In this document: positions 35,523-43,635 of the stretch, one piece after another
How the letters are laid out: the number at the start of each line of letters is the position of its first letter
Position numbering within the stretch: position 1 is the first letter of the stretch
Assembly (NCBI RefSeq): GCF_000217795.1
Contig: NC_015681.1
Location: forward strand, 1,293,244-1,357,243
DNA from: Thermodesulfatator indicus DSM 15286
GTDB lineage: Bacteria; Desulfobacterota; Thermodesulfobacteria; Thermodesulfobacteriales; Thermodesulfatatoraceae
Direction of reading: 5' to 3'
Length of the DNA stretch: 64,000 bases
The notes under the pieces: generated by a model
Seen by the model: only the letters and a program-made list of their open reading frames with translations
Told to the model about the DNA's origin: nothing
The model's database searches: none
Position numbers and translations under genes: made by a program

Positions 35523-35816
35523 TTGGAAAGAATCGTTGAGATAAAACTTTTAGACCAGGTTTTTGCCTTTAAGACCGATCTTCCTGAAGAAATGGTAGAG
35601 GAGATCAGGGAAATTATTTCTGAAAAAGAAAATGAAATTCGGAAAAAGTATCATCTTTTGCCACCACTTAAAGTGGCTGTTCTTCTCCTCTTACAAATTT
35701 CTTCAGAATATGTAAAAATAAAAAAGGAGCACGAAGAACTTAAAGAGGCCTTGTTAAAAAAGGCCTCGGAATTAGACGAATATTTGAAAGAGGTTCCCTG
35801 GGGTGCGCGTGATTAA
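35523..35816 (+). CDS. zapA: cell division protein ZapA
   Basis: FtsZ-associated protein of 97 residues. The N-terminal ZapA fold contains ERIVEIKLLDQVFAFKTDLPEE and is followed by a C-terminal coiled coil. Translation appears to start at TTG. The 3' end overlaps the 5' end of the 6S RNA, and zapA followed by ssrS is a conserved order in proteobacteria, which supports both calls. Confidence 0.85.
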   Translation: MERIVEIKLLDQVFAFKTDLPEEMVEEIREIISEKENEIRKKYHLLPPLKVAVLLLLQISSEYVKIKKEHEELKEALLKKASELDEYLKEVPWGARD

Positions 35817-35972
35817 CCAATTAGCCCGCCGAGCCAACAGCGAGACCAGGGGGAGGCTCCTCTCCTTCCGGAGGTATGCTCCGCTTTGGCGGAGAAACCG
35901 CAAGGAAGGACGAGCCGCCCACTTAAAAGTGAGGGTCTCGTGCGGGCCGGTTAACACGGCACCCTGGGGTTT
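35794..35972 (+). ncRNA. ssrS: 6S RNA
   Basis: About 178 nt that fold into one long interrupted hairpin. CCCTGGGGTGC near the 5' end pairs toward GGCACCCTGGGG at the 3' end. GTG-A-TTAACC pairs with GGTTAACAC, GCCCGC-CGAG with CTCG-T-GCGGGC, and the apical part holds CTCCGC-TTTG-GCGGAG flanked by CCTTCC/GGAAGG. This is the 6S RNA shape, which mimics an open promoter and binds sigma-70 RNA polymerase. Position directly after zapA is canonical. Ends are approximate. Confidence 0.9.
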
Positions 35973-35980
35973 AAATTTAT

Positions 35981-35997
35981 CCCCGTAAGGGTTTTTT
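35981..35997 (+). terminator. short terminator after 6S RNA
   Basis: CCCC-GTAA-GGG followed by TTTTTT, just downstream of the 6S 3' end. The stem is short but stands beside a good U tract. The remaining 200 bp up to rny contain small hairpins (AGGCCT inverted pair; GCAAGGC/GCCTTGC) but no gene. Confidence 0.5.
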
Positions 35998-36197
35998 ACC
36001 GTCAGGCGGACGGTGAAGGGAATAAAACTTAAGGCCTTTATAAGGCCTGAAAATATAAACTTTGATTATAGCTCTGGAGGATTCTTTAGGTTTTTAAGCC
36101 TTAAAGAAGGGCGTCTGTAACATTATTCTAGAGCAAGGCTTTCCTTTCACTGCCCGCCTTGCCCCTTGCGGGGTAATCACCAAAGAAGGAGGTATTT

Positions 36198-37781
36198 ATG
36201 GAACTGGTATTAGTGGTGATTGCCCTGGCCATAGGTATTGGTGCGGGCATCCCGCTCGGTATAAAACTCAAAGAAAAGAAAGACAGGGAAAGGCTGGCCT
36301 CAGTTGAGGAAAAAGCCAAAGAGTTGCTTGATAAGGCCAAAGAGGAAGCCGAGCGCCTGAGGCAGGAAGCCAAAATTGAAGCCCGCGAAGAGGCTTACCG
36401 TTACAAAGAAAAGATAGACCAGGAATACGAAGAAAGACAGCGTAAACTAGCCGAACAGGAAAAGCGCCTTTTAGAACAGGAAAGCCGGCTCTCAGAAAAG
36501 GAAAGTAGCCTTGAGCGCCGAAGCGAACAAATTGAACGCCGTGCTGAAGAACTTGACCGCAAAGAAAAGGCTCTAAAACAGCATGAAGTCGAACTTGAAC
36601 AGGAAAAGCAAAAGATAAAAGCCCTGGCTGAAGCGCAACAAAAAGAACTTGAAAAAATTGCCCAGCTAACTCACGAAGAGGCCAAAGAAATTGTTTTGAA
36701 GAAAGCCGAAGAAGAAGCCAGAGAAGAAGCCGCTCGCATGCTTGTACGCATAGAAACTGAGGCCAAAGAAGAGGCGAATCGCCGAGCCAGAGAAATTTTA
36801 GCCCTAGCCATATCCCGTTGTGCTACGGAGATGGTCACCGAAAAAGCCGTTTCAGTAGTGCCTCTTCCCAGCGAAGACATGAAGGGCCGCATAATTGGCC
36901 GTGAAGGCCGAAATATTAGAGCCCTTGAAGCCGCCACCGGCGTTGACCTTATTATTGACGACACACCCGAAGTAGTAGTGCTTTCAGGTTTTAACCCGCT
37001 TCGTCGCGAAGTGGCCCGCATTGCCCTTGAACGGCTTATCTCTGACGGCCGCATTCACCCGGCCCGTATTGAAGAAGTGGTCAAAAAAGTTGAAGAAGAG
37101 CTTGATGTGACCATCAAGGAGATAGGAGAGCGAGCGGCCTTTGACGTAGGTGTCTATGGTCTTTCTCCCGAACTTTTACGTCTGCTCGGCAAACTCAAGT
37201 ATCGTACCAGTTATTCCCAGAATGTCTTGCAACACTCCATTGAAGTGGCCTATTTGTGCGGCGTCATGGCTGGGGAGCTAGGCCTGGATGTGAAAAAGGC
37301 TAAAAGGGCCGGTCTTCTTCACGACATAGGTAAAGCCGTTGACCAGGAGATGGAAGGCCCACACGCCCTCATCGGCGCTGAGCTTGCCAAAAAATACGGC
37401 GAGGACGAAGAAATCGTTAACGCTATTGCCGCTCACCACGAAGACGTGCCGCCGGAATCAATCCTGGCTATCCTGGTGCAGGCCGCTGATGCTGTCTCTG
37501 GAGCACGACCTGGGGCCAGAAAAGAACTGCTTGAGTCTTACATCAAGCGTCTAGAAACCCTTGAAAAAGTAGCCACGTCTTTTCCGGGGGTGCAAAAGGC
37601 TTACGCCATACAGGCCGGCCGCGAAATTCGTGTAATTGTTGATAGCCACAAAATAGGAGACGCTGAAGCAGTTCATCTTTCGCGGGATATTGCCAAAAAG
37701 ATAGAAAAAGAACTTACTTATCCCGGCCAGATAAAAGTTACGGTAATTCGTGAGACGAGAGCGGTAGAATATGCCCGTTAA
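36198..37781 (+). CDS. rny: ribonuclease Y
   Basis: Membrane-anchored endoribonuclease initiating mRNA decay, 527 residues. N-terminal transmembrane helix (about 3-22), long charged coiled coil (about 28-205), KH domain with [15 protein letters not shown], and HD domain with [10 protein letters not shown] and [17 protein letters not shown] precedes the ATG. It overlaps the phosphoesterase gene by 11 bp, a widespread rny-ymdB pairing. Confidence 0.96.
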   Translation: MELVLVVIALAIGIGAGIPLGIKLKEKKDRERLASVEEKAKELLDKAKEEAERLRQEAKIEAREEAYRYKEKIDQEYEERQRKLAEQEKRLLEQESRLSEKESSLERRSEQIERRAEELDRKEKALKQHEVELEQEKQKIKALAEAQQKELEKIAQLTHEEAKEIVLKKAEEEAREEAARMLVRIETEAKEEANRRAREILALAISRCATEMVTEKAVSVVPLPSEDMKGRIIGREGRNIRALEAATGVDLIIDDTPEVVVLSGFNPLRREVARIALERLISDGRIHPARIEEVVKKVEEELDVTIKEIGERAAFDVGVYGLSPELLRLLGKLKYRTSYSQNVLQHSIEVAYLCGVMAGELGLDVKKAKRAGLLHDIGKAVDQEMEGPHALIGAELAKKYGEDEEIVNAIAAHHEDVPPESILAILVQAADAVSGARPGARKELLESYIKRLETLEKVATSFPGVQKAYAIQAGREIRVIVDSHKIGDAEAVHLSRDIAKKIEKELTYPGQIKVTVIRETRAVEYAR

Positions 37782-38550
37782 GGTTCTTTTCGTAGGCGAC
37801 ATAGTTGGTCGGCCGGGGAGAAAAGCCGTAAACAAATTTCTCACCGGTCTGATAAAAGATTTTGCACCAGACTTTGTTATCGGAAACGCCGAAAACGCCG
37901 CCGGGGGCTACGGCTTAACCGAGGCCGTAGCCCTTGAGCTATTTAATGCTGGCTTTGATTTGCTAACTTCGGGAAACCACATCTGGCGACGGGAATTTTT
38001 GCCTTACCTGGCCAAAGCTGAACGGATCTTGCGCCCGGCCAATTATCCCGCCGGAGCGGTGGGTAAAGGCTATGCTATTATTGAAAAAAACGGGCTTAAA
38101 CTCGGTGTTATCAACCTGGAAGGTCGGGTTTTTATGCGCAACCTGGAATGTCCTTTCAGAGTTGGCCTGGCTCTTGCCGAAAATTTGAGGGCTCAAACTC
38201 CTTATATAATTGTTGATTTTCACGCTGAGGCTACTTCTGAAAAGCTGGCTTTGGGCTGGCATCTTGATGGTAAAGTTTCCGCGGTAATCGGCACCCATAC
38301 TCACGTGCAAACCGGAGACGAAAGAATCCTTCCGGAGGGAACAGCTTATCTAACAGACGTAGGCATGACGGGGATCCGTGACGGTGTAATTGGTATGCGT
38401 CGTGACCAGGCTATAGAAATGTTTTTGACCCAGGTGCCCCGCAAGCTTGAGGTTCCTAAAACAGGCCCTAAGAAACTTGAAGCCGTGTATTTGGAAATAG
38501 AAAATACTGGTAAAGCCAGCTTTATAAAGCGCCTTAGGGTTGAAGATTAA
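37771..38550 (+). CDS. ymdB: YmdB-family metallophosphoesterase
   Basis: Calcineurin-like phosphoesterase of 259 residues, TIGR00282/YmdB family. Metal ligands are visible in [30 protein letters not shown] and [15 protein letters not shown]. subtilis YmdB hydrolyses 2',3'-cAMP and affects RNA processing. Overlap with rny implies joint expression. The 3' end meets the convergent fur-feoA gene within four bases. Confidence 0.93.
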   Translation: MPVKVLFVGDIVGRPGRKAVNKFLTGLIKDFAPDFVIGNAENAAGGYGLTEAVALELFNAGFDLLTSGNHIWRREFLPYLAKAERILRPANYPAGAVGKGYAIIEKNGLKLGVINLEGRVFMRNLECPFRVGLALAENLRAQTPYIIVDFHAEATSEKLALGWHLDGKVSAVIGTHTHVQTGDERILPEGTAYLTDVGMTGIRDGVIGMRRDQAIEMFLTQVPRKLEVPKTGPKKLEAVYLEIENTGKASFIKRLRVED

Positions 38551-39236
38551 TCCACCGGAGTGACAAAGATTTTCTGGGCTAGGCCTTGGCCTATGGCCAA
38601 GCGTGTTCCGCGTACGTTCACTACAATAGGCCCACAGTTGTTAATAACTTCAAGGACATCTCCCTCTATTAGCCCCATGGAAGCAAGACGTCCCTGGGCC
38701 CTTCCGCAACCAGCTAACCGCTCCACTCTCACTTTTTCTCCAGGAGAAACAAGGGCTAAGGGTAAGGAAGGTTTTTTACGACGAGCCTGACATTCACGAC
38801 AAAGGCCGTAAATTTCCAGGCGGTGGTCTAAAGGCTTAAAGCCGTAAAGACGGGCAATTTCATTCTGAGTTTCTTCAAGCTTGGGAAAATAAAACTCTTC
38901 AATCTTTCCACAGTTGGTGCATATTAAGTGATCGTGGTGCTCACCAAGATGGCGATGTTCAAAAACAGGAGGCTTCCCCAAAAATTCTTTACGCTGGGCA
39001 AATCCCAGACAACAGAAAAACTTGAGCGCTTCTTCTACTTCTTCCAGGGATACCGAAAAGCCTTTAGCTTTGAGTTTTTCAGCCAGTTTTTCAGAACTTA
39101 AGTGCTCGTCGGTTTCAATGAAGGTTTCAAAAATATTTAAGAGCAATTTTTTCTTGTCTAAGGGAAGTTCCTTTAAGAAGCGCCTGAAATCTTCTCTCTC
39201 TTTTTCGTGTATGTAATTTTGGGTTTCTTTTGTCAT
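38547..39236 (-). CDS. Fur-family regulator fused to a FeoA domain
   Basis: Two-domain iron protein of about 229 residues. Residues 1-150 are a Fur repressor: winged helix, histidine-rich HRHLGEHHDHLIC, and two zinc pairs, CTNC and CREC. Residues 155-229 are a FeoA/SH3-like domain (LSPGEKVRVERLAGCG...RLASMGLIEGDVLEV). FeoA normally assists the ferrous transporter FeoB and also occurs at the C-terminus of DtxR-type regulators; fusion to Fur is unusual. The start is uncertain among ATG codons at 39236 and 39245. A tandem Fur-box-like repeat lies upstream. Confidence 0.9.
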   Translation of the reverse strand: MTKETQNYIHEKEREDFRRFLKELPLDKKKLLLNIFETFIETDEHLSSEKLAEKLKAKGFSVSLEEVEEALKFFCCLGFAQRKEFLGKPPVFEHRHLGEHHDHLICTNCGKIEEFYFPKLEETQNEIARLYGFKPLDHRLEIYGLCRECQARRKKPSLPLALVSPGEKVRVERLAGCGRAQGRLASMGLIEGDVLEVINNCGPIVVNVRGTRLAIGQGLAQKIFVTPVD

Positions 39237-39253
39237 CCTCAACATCCAATTAT

Positions 39254-39273
39254 TTATTCTCAATTATTCTCAA
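39254..39273. promoter_or_regulatory. tandem Fur-box-like repeat
   Basis: Two perfect tandem copies of TTATTCTCAA (TTGAGAATAA on the gene strand), one helical turn apart, followed by TAATGG. They sit directly upstream of the fur-feoA start, as expected for autoregulation. Confidence 0.5.
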
Positions 39274-39288
39274 TAATGGCTATTATAA

Positions 39289-39635
39289 AAGATCTTTGCA
39301 GAATCTAGAAAATATAAATTGAAATTGCTTCCTTTGTCACGGTGAGCCTTTACCCTCTTGTCACGGTGAGCCCTTTCCTTCTTTGTCACTGCGAGGAGCC
39401 GAAGGTGACGAAGCAGTCTCATGAGCCACCAACCATCAGCCATCGACCATCTACCAGTTGCCATTTAGTCACTGCGAGCCCCATTTTTCCCTGTCACTGC
39501 GAGCCCGCAAGGGCGAAGCAGTCTCTATAATATAAAAAGAAAAGCTTAAAATTGGTAGCCTCAGAACTTTTCGCCCTTACGGCTTGTACTGAGAGCCTTA
39601 CTCATTGCGAGCCACGAAGGGCAAAGTAAATCTAT
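39289..39635. repeat. dispersed-repeat region D
   Basis: Begins with AAGATCTTTGCAGAA, a drifted terminal sequence of the IS-related family, and contains four to five CACTGCGAGCC / GAAGCAGTCTC units plus in-phase GCCATCA-type heptamers at 39425-39468. No clear right terminus was found. No gene. Confidence 0.6.
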
Positions 39636-39641
39636 GAGCAG

Positions 39642-40889
39642 TTATCTATCCAGCGGGCTTTGGACTTTTAGTAACTTTTGGCAGGCAAGATGTGTGTAAA
39701 TCATGGTGGTCTGCACGTGTTTGTGCCCCAGGAGTTTCTGCACGGTGCGAATATGATAACCGGCCTCAAGTAGGTGCGTGGCGAAACTGTGCCGCAGGGA
39801 GTGCACGTTGGCTGGTTTTTCTAGGCCTGCTTTTGCCAGCGCTTTTTTAAAAGCACGCTGAACCGAAGTAGGGTAGAGATGATGCCGCCGCACGGTTAGG
39901 GTCCGAGGGTCCACGGAAAGTTTGGGTGAAGGAAAGAGCCAGAACCAGGCCCATTCTTTACCTGCGTTTGGATATTTTCGCGCTAGCGCCTCAGGAAGAT
40001 GAACTCCGGGAAGGTTTTCTTCGCGGTCGAACTCGTAAAGCTGCCGCACTTTTTGTAGATGCTCCCAGAGAGGGTCAACAAGTTTTTCTGGAAGGATAGT
40101 AACACGGTCTTTATCTCCCTTCCCGGCCCGGACGATTATCTGCCGTTTTTCAAAGTCCACGTCTTTTGTACGCAGATTTAGAGCTTCGCTTAGGCGCAGC
40201 CCTCCGCCATACATCAAACCGGCGATCAAATAGTACGGATAAGGCATGTATTGCAAAACCTGTTCCACCTCTTCTTTTTCGAGCACTACCGGCAGGCGAC
40301 GCTTCTCCCTGGCCCTGACTGCGTCAATGGCTGCGGTGATGTCCTGCTGCAATACATTTTTATAAAGGAAAACCAGGGCGTTTAGGGCCTGATTTTGGGT
40401 GGAGGGGGCTACGCTGCGTTCTACGGCAAGGTGCGTCAGGAAATTCTGAAAATCTCCGGCGGTGAGACGTGCGGGAGCTTTGGAACTTGTGAACTTCTGA
40501 AACCTCTCGATCCAGGAGAGATAGGTCTTTTCCGTGCGGTAAGAGAGGTGACGCAGGCGCATGAGTCGGCAAGCTTCTTCTTTAATGTAGGACCAGGCCG
40601 CCTGGTCTGGTTTTTCAGGGGAAGAGGTTTGAACCGACGAAATAAAGTAATTGTAGAGCTTTATAGCTTCTTCGGCCTGGGCGACCTGCCATGGTTCATA
40701 ACGGGTTTCAAGAAATTTTATAAAGCGCTTTCTATTGTTTTCCGATATAGGGGAAAGTTCAGATTTCTTCTGGGCCTTGTTGTGCCAGGAAAGGGCTTTC
40801 TTTACCCATGAAACGTAAAAAGGCTTTGCTTTCTCAGAAATAGGAAGTTCGTTCAAATAGTCAGTAAAGTTATGCCAGGAGTTTTTCAT
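39642..40889 (-). CDS. intI: integron integrase IntI
   Basis: Tyrosine recombinase of about 415 residues. Catalytic residues are visible: Arg in GGGLRLSEAL, Lys in GKGDKDR, HSLRHSF, LGHKHVQ and Tyr in MIYTHL. The IntI-specific insertion is present just before box II, with LPEALARKYPNAGKEWAWFW and RRHHLY, which separates integron integrases from XerC/D. About 90 extra residues precede the usual IntI start (RLRHLSYRTEKTYLSWIERF), making it longer than typical IntI of 320-340. It points away from a five-cassette array with attC sites. The ATG at 40889 is chosen over an upstream TTG. Confidence 0.95.
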   Translation of the reverse strand: MKNSWHNFTDYLNELPISEKAKPFYVSWVKKALSWHNKAQKKSELSPISENNRKRFIKFLETRYEPWQVAQAEEAIKLYNYFISSVQTSSPEKPDQAAWSYIKEEACRLMRLRHLSYRTEKTYLSWIERFQKFTSSKAPARLTAGDFQNFLTHLAVERSVAPSTQNQALNALVFLYKNVLQQDITAAIDAVRAREKRRLPVVLEKEEVEQVLQYMPYPYYLIAGLMYGGGLRLSEALNLRTKDVDFEKRQIIVRAGKGDKDRVTILPEKLVDPLWEHLQKVRQLYEFDREENLPGVHLPEALARKYPNAGKEWAWFWLFPSPKLSVDPRTLTVRRHHLYPTSVQRAFKKALAKAGLEKPANVHSLRHSFATHLLEAGYHIRTVQKLLGHKHVQTTMIYTHLACQKLLKVQSPLDR

Positions 40890-40898
40890 AGTAATCAA

Positions 40899-40913
40899 TA
40901 GACTAATCGTCTA
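40899..40913. promoter_or_regulatory. palindrome in front of intI
   Basis: TAGAC-TAATC-GTCTA, a perfect 5-bp inverted repeat, begins ten bases upstream of the intI ATG. It may be a regulator site (integron integrases are often under LexA control) or an integrase-binding site. LexA specificity in this lineage is unknown to me. Confidence 0.35.
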
Positions 40914-41067
40914 GCATTATTATGTCAAATTCGTTAACTTTATACGGCTAATTTTGAATAAATTTATTGACAGTTAGTAGCGGATATGGTAACCAAATTT
41001 TAATTTGGAGGTGGGAAATAAGAAAATTTCCATATCCACGGCCGCAGGTCAAAAAGGAATGTTAGCT
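40914..41067 (+). other. attI region
   Basis: Region between intI and the first cassette. Two GTT-type crossover candidates exist: GTTAGTA (40973-40979) and GTTAGCT (41061-41067); the latter is 14 bp before the first cassette ORF. Between them lie nested inverted repeats (GGATATGG/CCATATCC and CCAAAT/ATTTGG). Confidence 0.55.
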
Positions 41068-41080
41068 GTAATAAATTAAT

Positions 41081-41796
41081 ATGGTGAAGAACTCAAGAAC
41101 ATTAATACAGGGATATATCATTGAATTAATGCGTCATGCTTTTAATGACTATTGCGGTGCAAGGGCATGTTATTTATCTCAATGTTTAAATCCTATGTTT
41201 GTATTAGCAGCACAATCTATTGAAAAAAATTAAAATCGTTGCTATTAACTATTAAGCCGAACTATGGAATCAAAAAACTCAAAAAAATAAATCACGATTT
41301 ATGTAGCTTGACTAAAGAAATAAAAGAAAAATTAGAATCAGAAAAAAATAACGACATCGGGAAACACTGGCAGGCTTGGTGCCAGTCATGGTTAAAGAAA
41401 AAATATATTATTTCAGATGATACCCAAACATATAAACTTACCTCTAATGAGATAGATATCATAAACTGTTTATTAGATGATAATTACGATTTTTTCAAAA
41501 AACTGAAAGAATCATATAATTACTTTCGTTATCCTTATCAATATTATAAAGCTCATGAGCTATGGTCATCTTCTGAGGTAGAATATCTTGACTGGTTTTG
41601 GTGTGAAGTAACATATATATTTCCTCTGCCGATATTAGTAAAACCAGAATTGCCGTTAATCAATGCTATATCATATCATTCAAATACTCCATGCGTTCAA
41701 ATTATACAAACAAACAATAATTATATTCAAACTTACATTAATCATTTACAAAGGGTCTTAACAAGGAGAGAAAATTATAAAAAAGATGTCAGCTAA
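41081..41796 (+). pseudogene. cassette 1: HEPN-like protein, split by a -1 frameshift
   Basis: Two overlapping frames make one plausible protein of about 237 residues. The first 50 codons (ATG at 41081) contain AFNDYCGARACYLSQCLNPMFVLAAQSIEK and run into a stop at 41231. A -1 shift in the A7 tract (41223-41229) continues as KLKSLLLTIKPNYGIKKLKKINHDL to 41796. The joined helical pattern (QSIEKKLKSLLL...NHDL) resembles HEPN-domain proteins, common in toxin-antitoxin and defence modules. The zero-frame codons GAA AAA AAT form an A AAA AAT slippery site, so programmed shifting, mutation and homopolymer sequencing error are all possible. Confidence 0.6.
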
Positions 41797-41858
41797 CAAT
41801 AGGGTGCAGTTGACCGCCAATCCGCTGCGCTCCTTGGCGGCAACCCTGGACGTTAGAC
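41791..41858 (+). other. attC site 1
   Basis: R'' AGCTAAC (one mismatch to RYYYAAC) to R' GTTAGAC (perfect GTTRRRY), 68 bp. The inner stem TTG-A-CCGCCAA pairs with TTGGCGGCAA, leaving an extrahelical A. It overlaps the stop of the cassette 1 ORF. Confidence 0.85.
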
Positions 41859-41867
41859 GGTTAAGAT

Positions 41868-42863
41868 ATGAAAAATAAAAAAACAACTGCATGGATTGGT
41901 TTTGCTGGCGCAATTATAGCCGCATTAATTGGCGGACTTTTTATGTTGTATACGAAAAATGGTAGTTCTAATTCTATTAGTATAAAAGTTAAAAATAGCA
42001 AGCAAACCCCAATTGCAATTGGAAATCAAAATCAAATTTCTATAGAAAACAAAATAATAAATAAAGCAAAGAAAATAGCTATCATAGATGTTATCAAAGA
42101 CAAAGAGCTTCATCTAGGAGACAATGTTTATCCGAGCACCTATGGAGTTTCATATAATCCTCTACAACAAGATATTTATCCGCAAGGAGTGAGGGGTATT
42201 ATTTATTATGACAAGAAAAATAAAGTTTTTTTATCTGATAGCGATCGTCCAACAATTTTAGGGCAACTACTGGTCAATTTTATTGAACAACGTATTAGAA
42301 AAATAGATTTTTCTTGTTACTGGTGGGTTCATGCTTTTAACGTTGAAAACAAGGAATACAAAGATTTAATAAAAAAAGCAAAGAATGACCCAAGTGTCTA
42401 TATGCTTGGCTCTACTATTTTAGTTGCAAAAAACCGACATTGGGGCAATTTCTATGAAAGATATGCTGCGGTAGGAATTGCTAGAAAAATTAATTTTGTT
42501 TCTGAACTAGAAAGAGCGGGGATAAATCCAAAGAATAAAGAAAAATTAAAATTGCGCATAATTTTGCGAGCATATCATGGTGGAATTCGTAAAGGACAAC
42601 CTGAAAATTTCGTTGTGCAGATAAACAACTTTGTACAAGTTATTCCATCAATAAGTAGATATATGAGGGATCCTGAAGAAATCTCATTAGAAATTCCAAT
42701 AGATGAAGTTTATTTTGATAAAGGAAATGTTTTGTTTTTATATGTTCTTCCTTGGGTTGAGGAAAGGCCCCAGTTGATTTTAGATGGAAAAGTTAAAAAA
42801 CCAGCGCATTTTAGGGATGTAGGGGTGACTCTTTTGCAAATAAAAATATATGAGGACGTCTAA
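41868..42863 (+). CDS. cassette 2: membrane-anchored protein of unknown function
   Basis: Protein of 331 residues that I do not recognise. An N-terminal transmembrane helix (about residues 9-28, WIGFAGAIIAALIGGLFMLY) is followed by a soluble domain with mixed alpha/beta character and aromatic motifs such as FSCYWWVHAFN and RHWGNFYERYAA. The ORF starts nine bases after attC1 and its stop lies inside attC2, typical for a gene cassette. The A+T content is clearly higher than in flanking host genes. Confidence 0.75.
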   Translation: MKNKKTTAWIGFAGAIIAALIGGLFMLYTKNGSSNSISIKVKNSKQTPIAIGNQNQISIENKIINKAKKIAIIDVIKDKELHLGDNVYPSTYGVSYNPLQQDIYPQGVRGIIYYDKKNKVFLSDSDRPTILGQLLVNFIEQRIRKIDFSCYWWVHAFNVENKEYKDLIKKAKNDPSVYMLGSTILVAKNRHWGNFYERYAAVGIARKINFVSELERAGINPKNKEKLKLRIILRAYHGGIRKGQPENFVVQINNFVQVIPSISRYMRDPEEISLEIPIDEVYFDKGNVLFLYVLPWVEERPQLILDGKVKKPAHFRDVGVTLLQIKIYEDV

Positions 42864-42928
42864 CAATGCACTGCAGTGGACGCCAATTCCGCTGCGCTCC
42901 ATTGCGCCACTGAGCTTAGTCGTTAGAA
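42858..42928 (+). other. attC site 2
   Basis: R'' GTCTAAC (perfect RYYYAAC) to R' GTTAGAA, 71 bp, with an inner imperfect stem around CAGTGGACGCCAA and TTGCGCCACTG. It holds the stop of cassette 2, and its last base is the first base of the cassette 3 ATG. Confidence 0.88.
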
Positions 42929-43497
42929 TGTTTATAGATAGAAAAACAAAAGGATATTTAATAATTGCTATCTTTTTAGTAGTTATATTTTTGGTTTTTA
43001 ATTTTACTAATTTATGGAAATACTATGTAGACTTTATTTATAAAAACATTTTCCAATTTTTAGGTTTTAATAAATTACATCCATATGTTGGTATTTCTTT
43101 GCTGATCATTTTAATCTATGGTCCTTGTTTAATTTTAGGATTTGTGATAGGCAAGATTTTCCAATATTATATAACAAGTCCTTTATTTAAATATAAAGAA
43201 CATTTAGAGGCTTTAATTCAATCTTATAAAAATCTAAAAGATGCTTTATTGGTTATTGAAGATTTACAAAAAGATATTAAAGGAAAATTAGAAGAATACG
43301 AAAAAATAAAAAAAGAAATTGAAACAGCAAAAGAATTAGCTAATCAAAATAGAAAAAAATTGAAAGATATGATTGATTATATATCTGGTAGTAGATGGCA
43401 GAAATTTATAGCTTATTTTATAAGCTATATCTTAGGAATATTATCTGCAATGACCTACGATTATTTAAAAAACATTATACAACATTTATATAAATGA
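42928..43497 (+). CDS. cassette 3: membrane / coiled-coil protein of unknown function
   Basis: Protein of 189 residues, not recognised. Two N-terminal transmembrane helices (about 9-26 and 53-78) are followed by a coiled coil (about 92-150, KDIKGKLEEYEKIKKEIETA) and a C-terminal hydrophobic helix (about 160-178). The ATG coincides with the end of the attC2 R' box, so no Shine-Dalgarno site of its own is present. The longer open frame beginning inside cassette 2 would translate the attC and is rejected. Confidence 0.7.
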   Translation: MFIDRKTKGYLIIAIFLVVIFLVFNFTNLWKYYVDFIYKNIFQFLGFNKLHPYVGISLLIILIYGPCLILGFVIGKIFQYYITSPLFKYKEHLEALIQSYKNLKDALLVIEDLQKDIKGKLEEYEKIKKEIETAKELANQNRKKLKDMIDYISGSRWQKFIAYFISYILGILSAMTYDYLKNIIQHLYK

Positions 43498-43503
43498 ATA
43501 TAA

Positions 43504-43563
43504 ATCTAACAACTCCCTCCAGCGGACGGGCTAACCGCCCGCTGCTGAGTTTGAGCGTTAGAA
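43504..43563 (+). other. attC site 3
   Basis: R'' ATCTAAC (perfect) to R' GTTAGAA, 60 bp. The inner arms CAGCGG-A-CGG and CCGCCCGCTG pair with a bulged base, the classical 59-base-element fold. Confidence 0.9.
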
Positions 43564-43635
43564 AAAAAGTGATAAAATTAAAAATTAAAAAACAAAAGAG
43601 GAAGATTATGCAAGCACAAACAGAATATGAAAAAA

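Noticed and set aside
35803-35988. 61-codon frames on both strands after zapA
   Set aside because: The region folds as 6S RNA; the frames follow from its G+C-rich paired structure.
42850-42927. Upstream extension of the cassette 3 ORF
   Set aside because: It would start inside cassette 2 and translate attC2, which is a recombination site; the ATG at 42928 fits the cassette boundary.
43630-43635. Six-A target-site duplication of the IS
   Set aside because: Both flanks are A6, but in a homopolymer the duplication length cannot be told apart from the pre-existing run.
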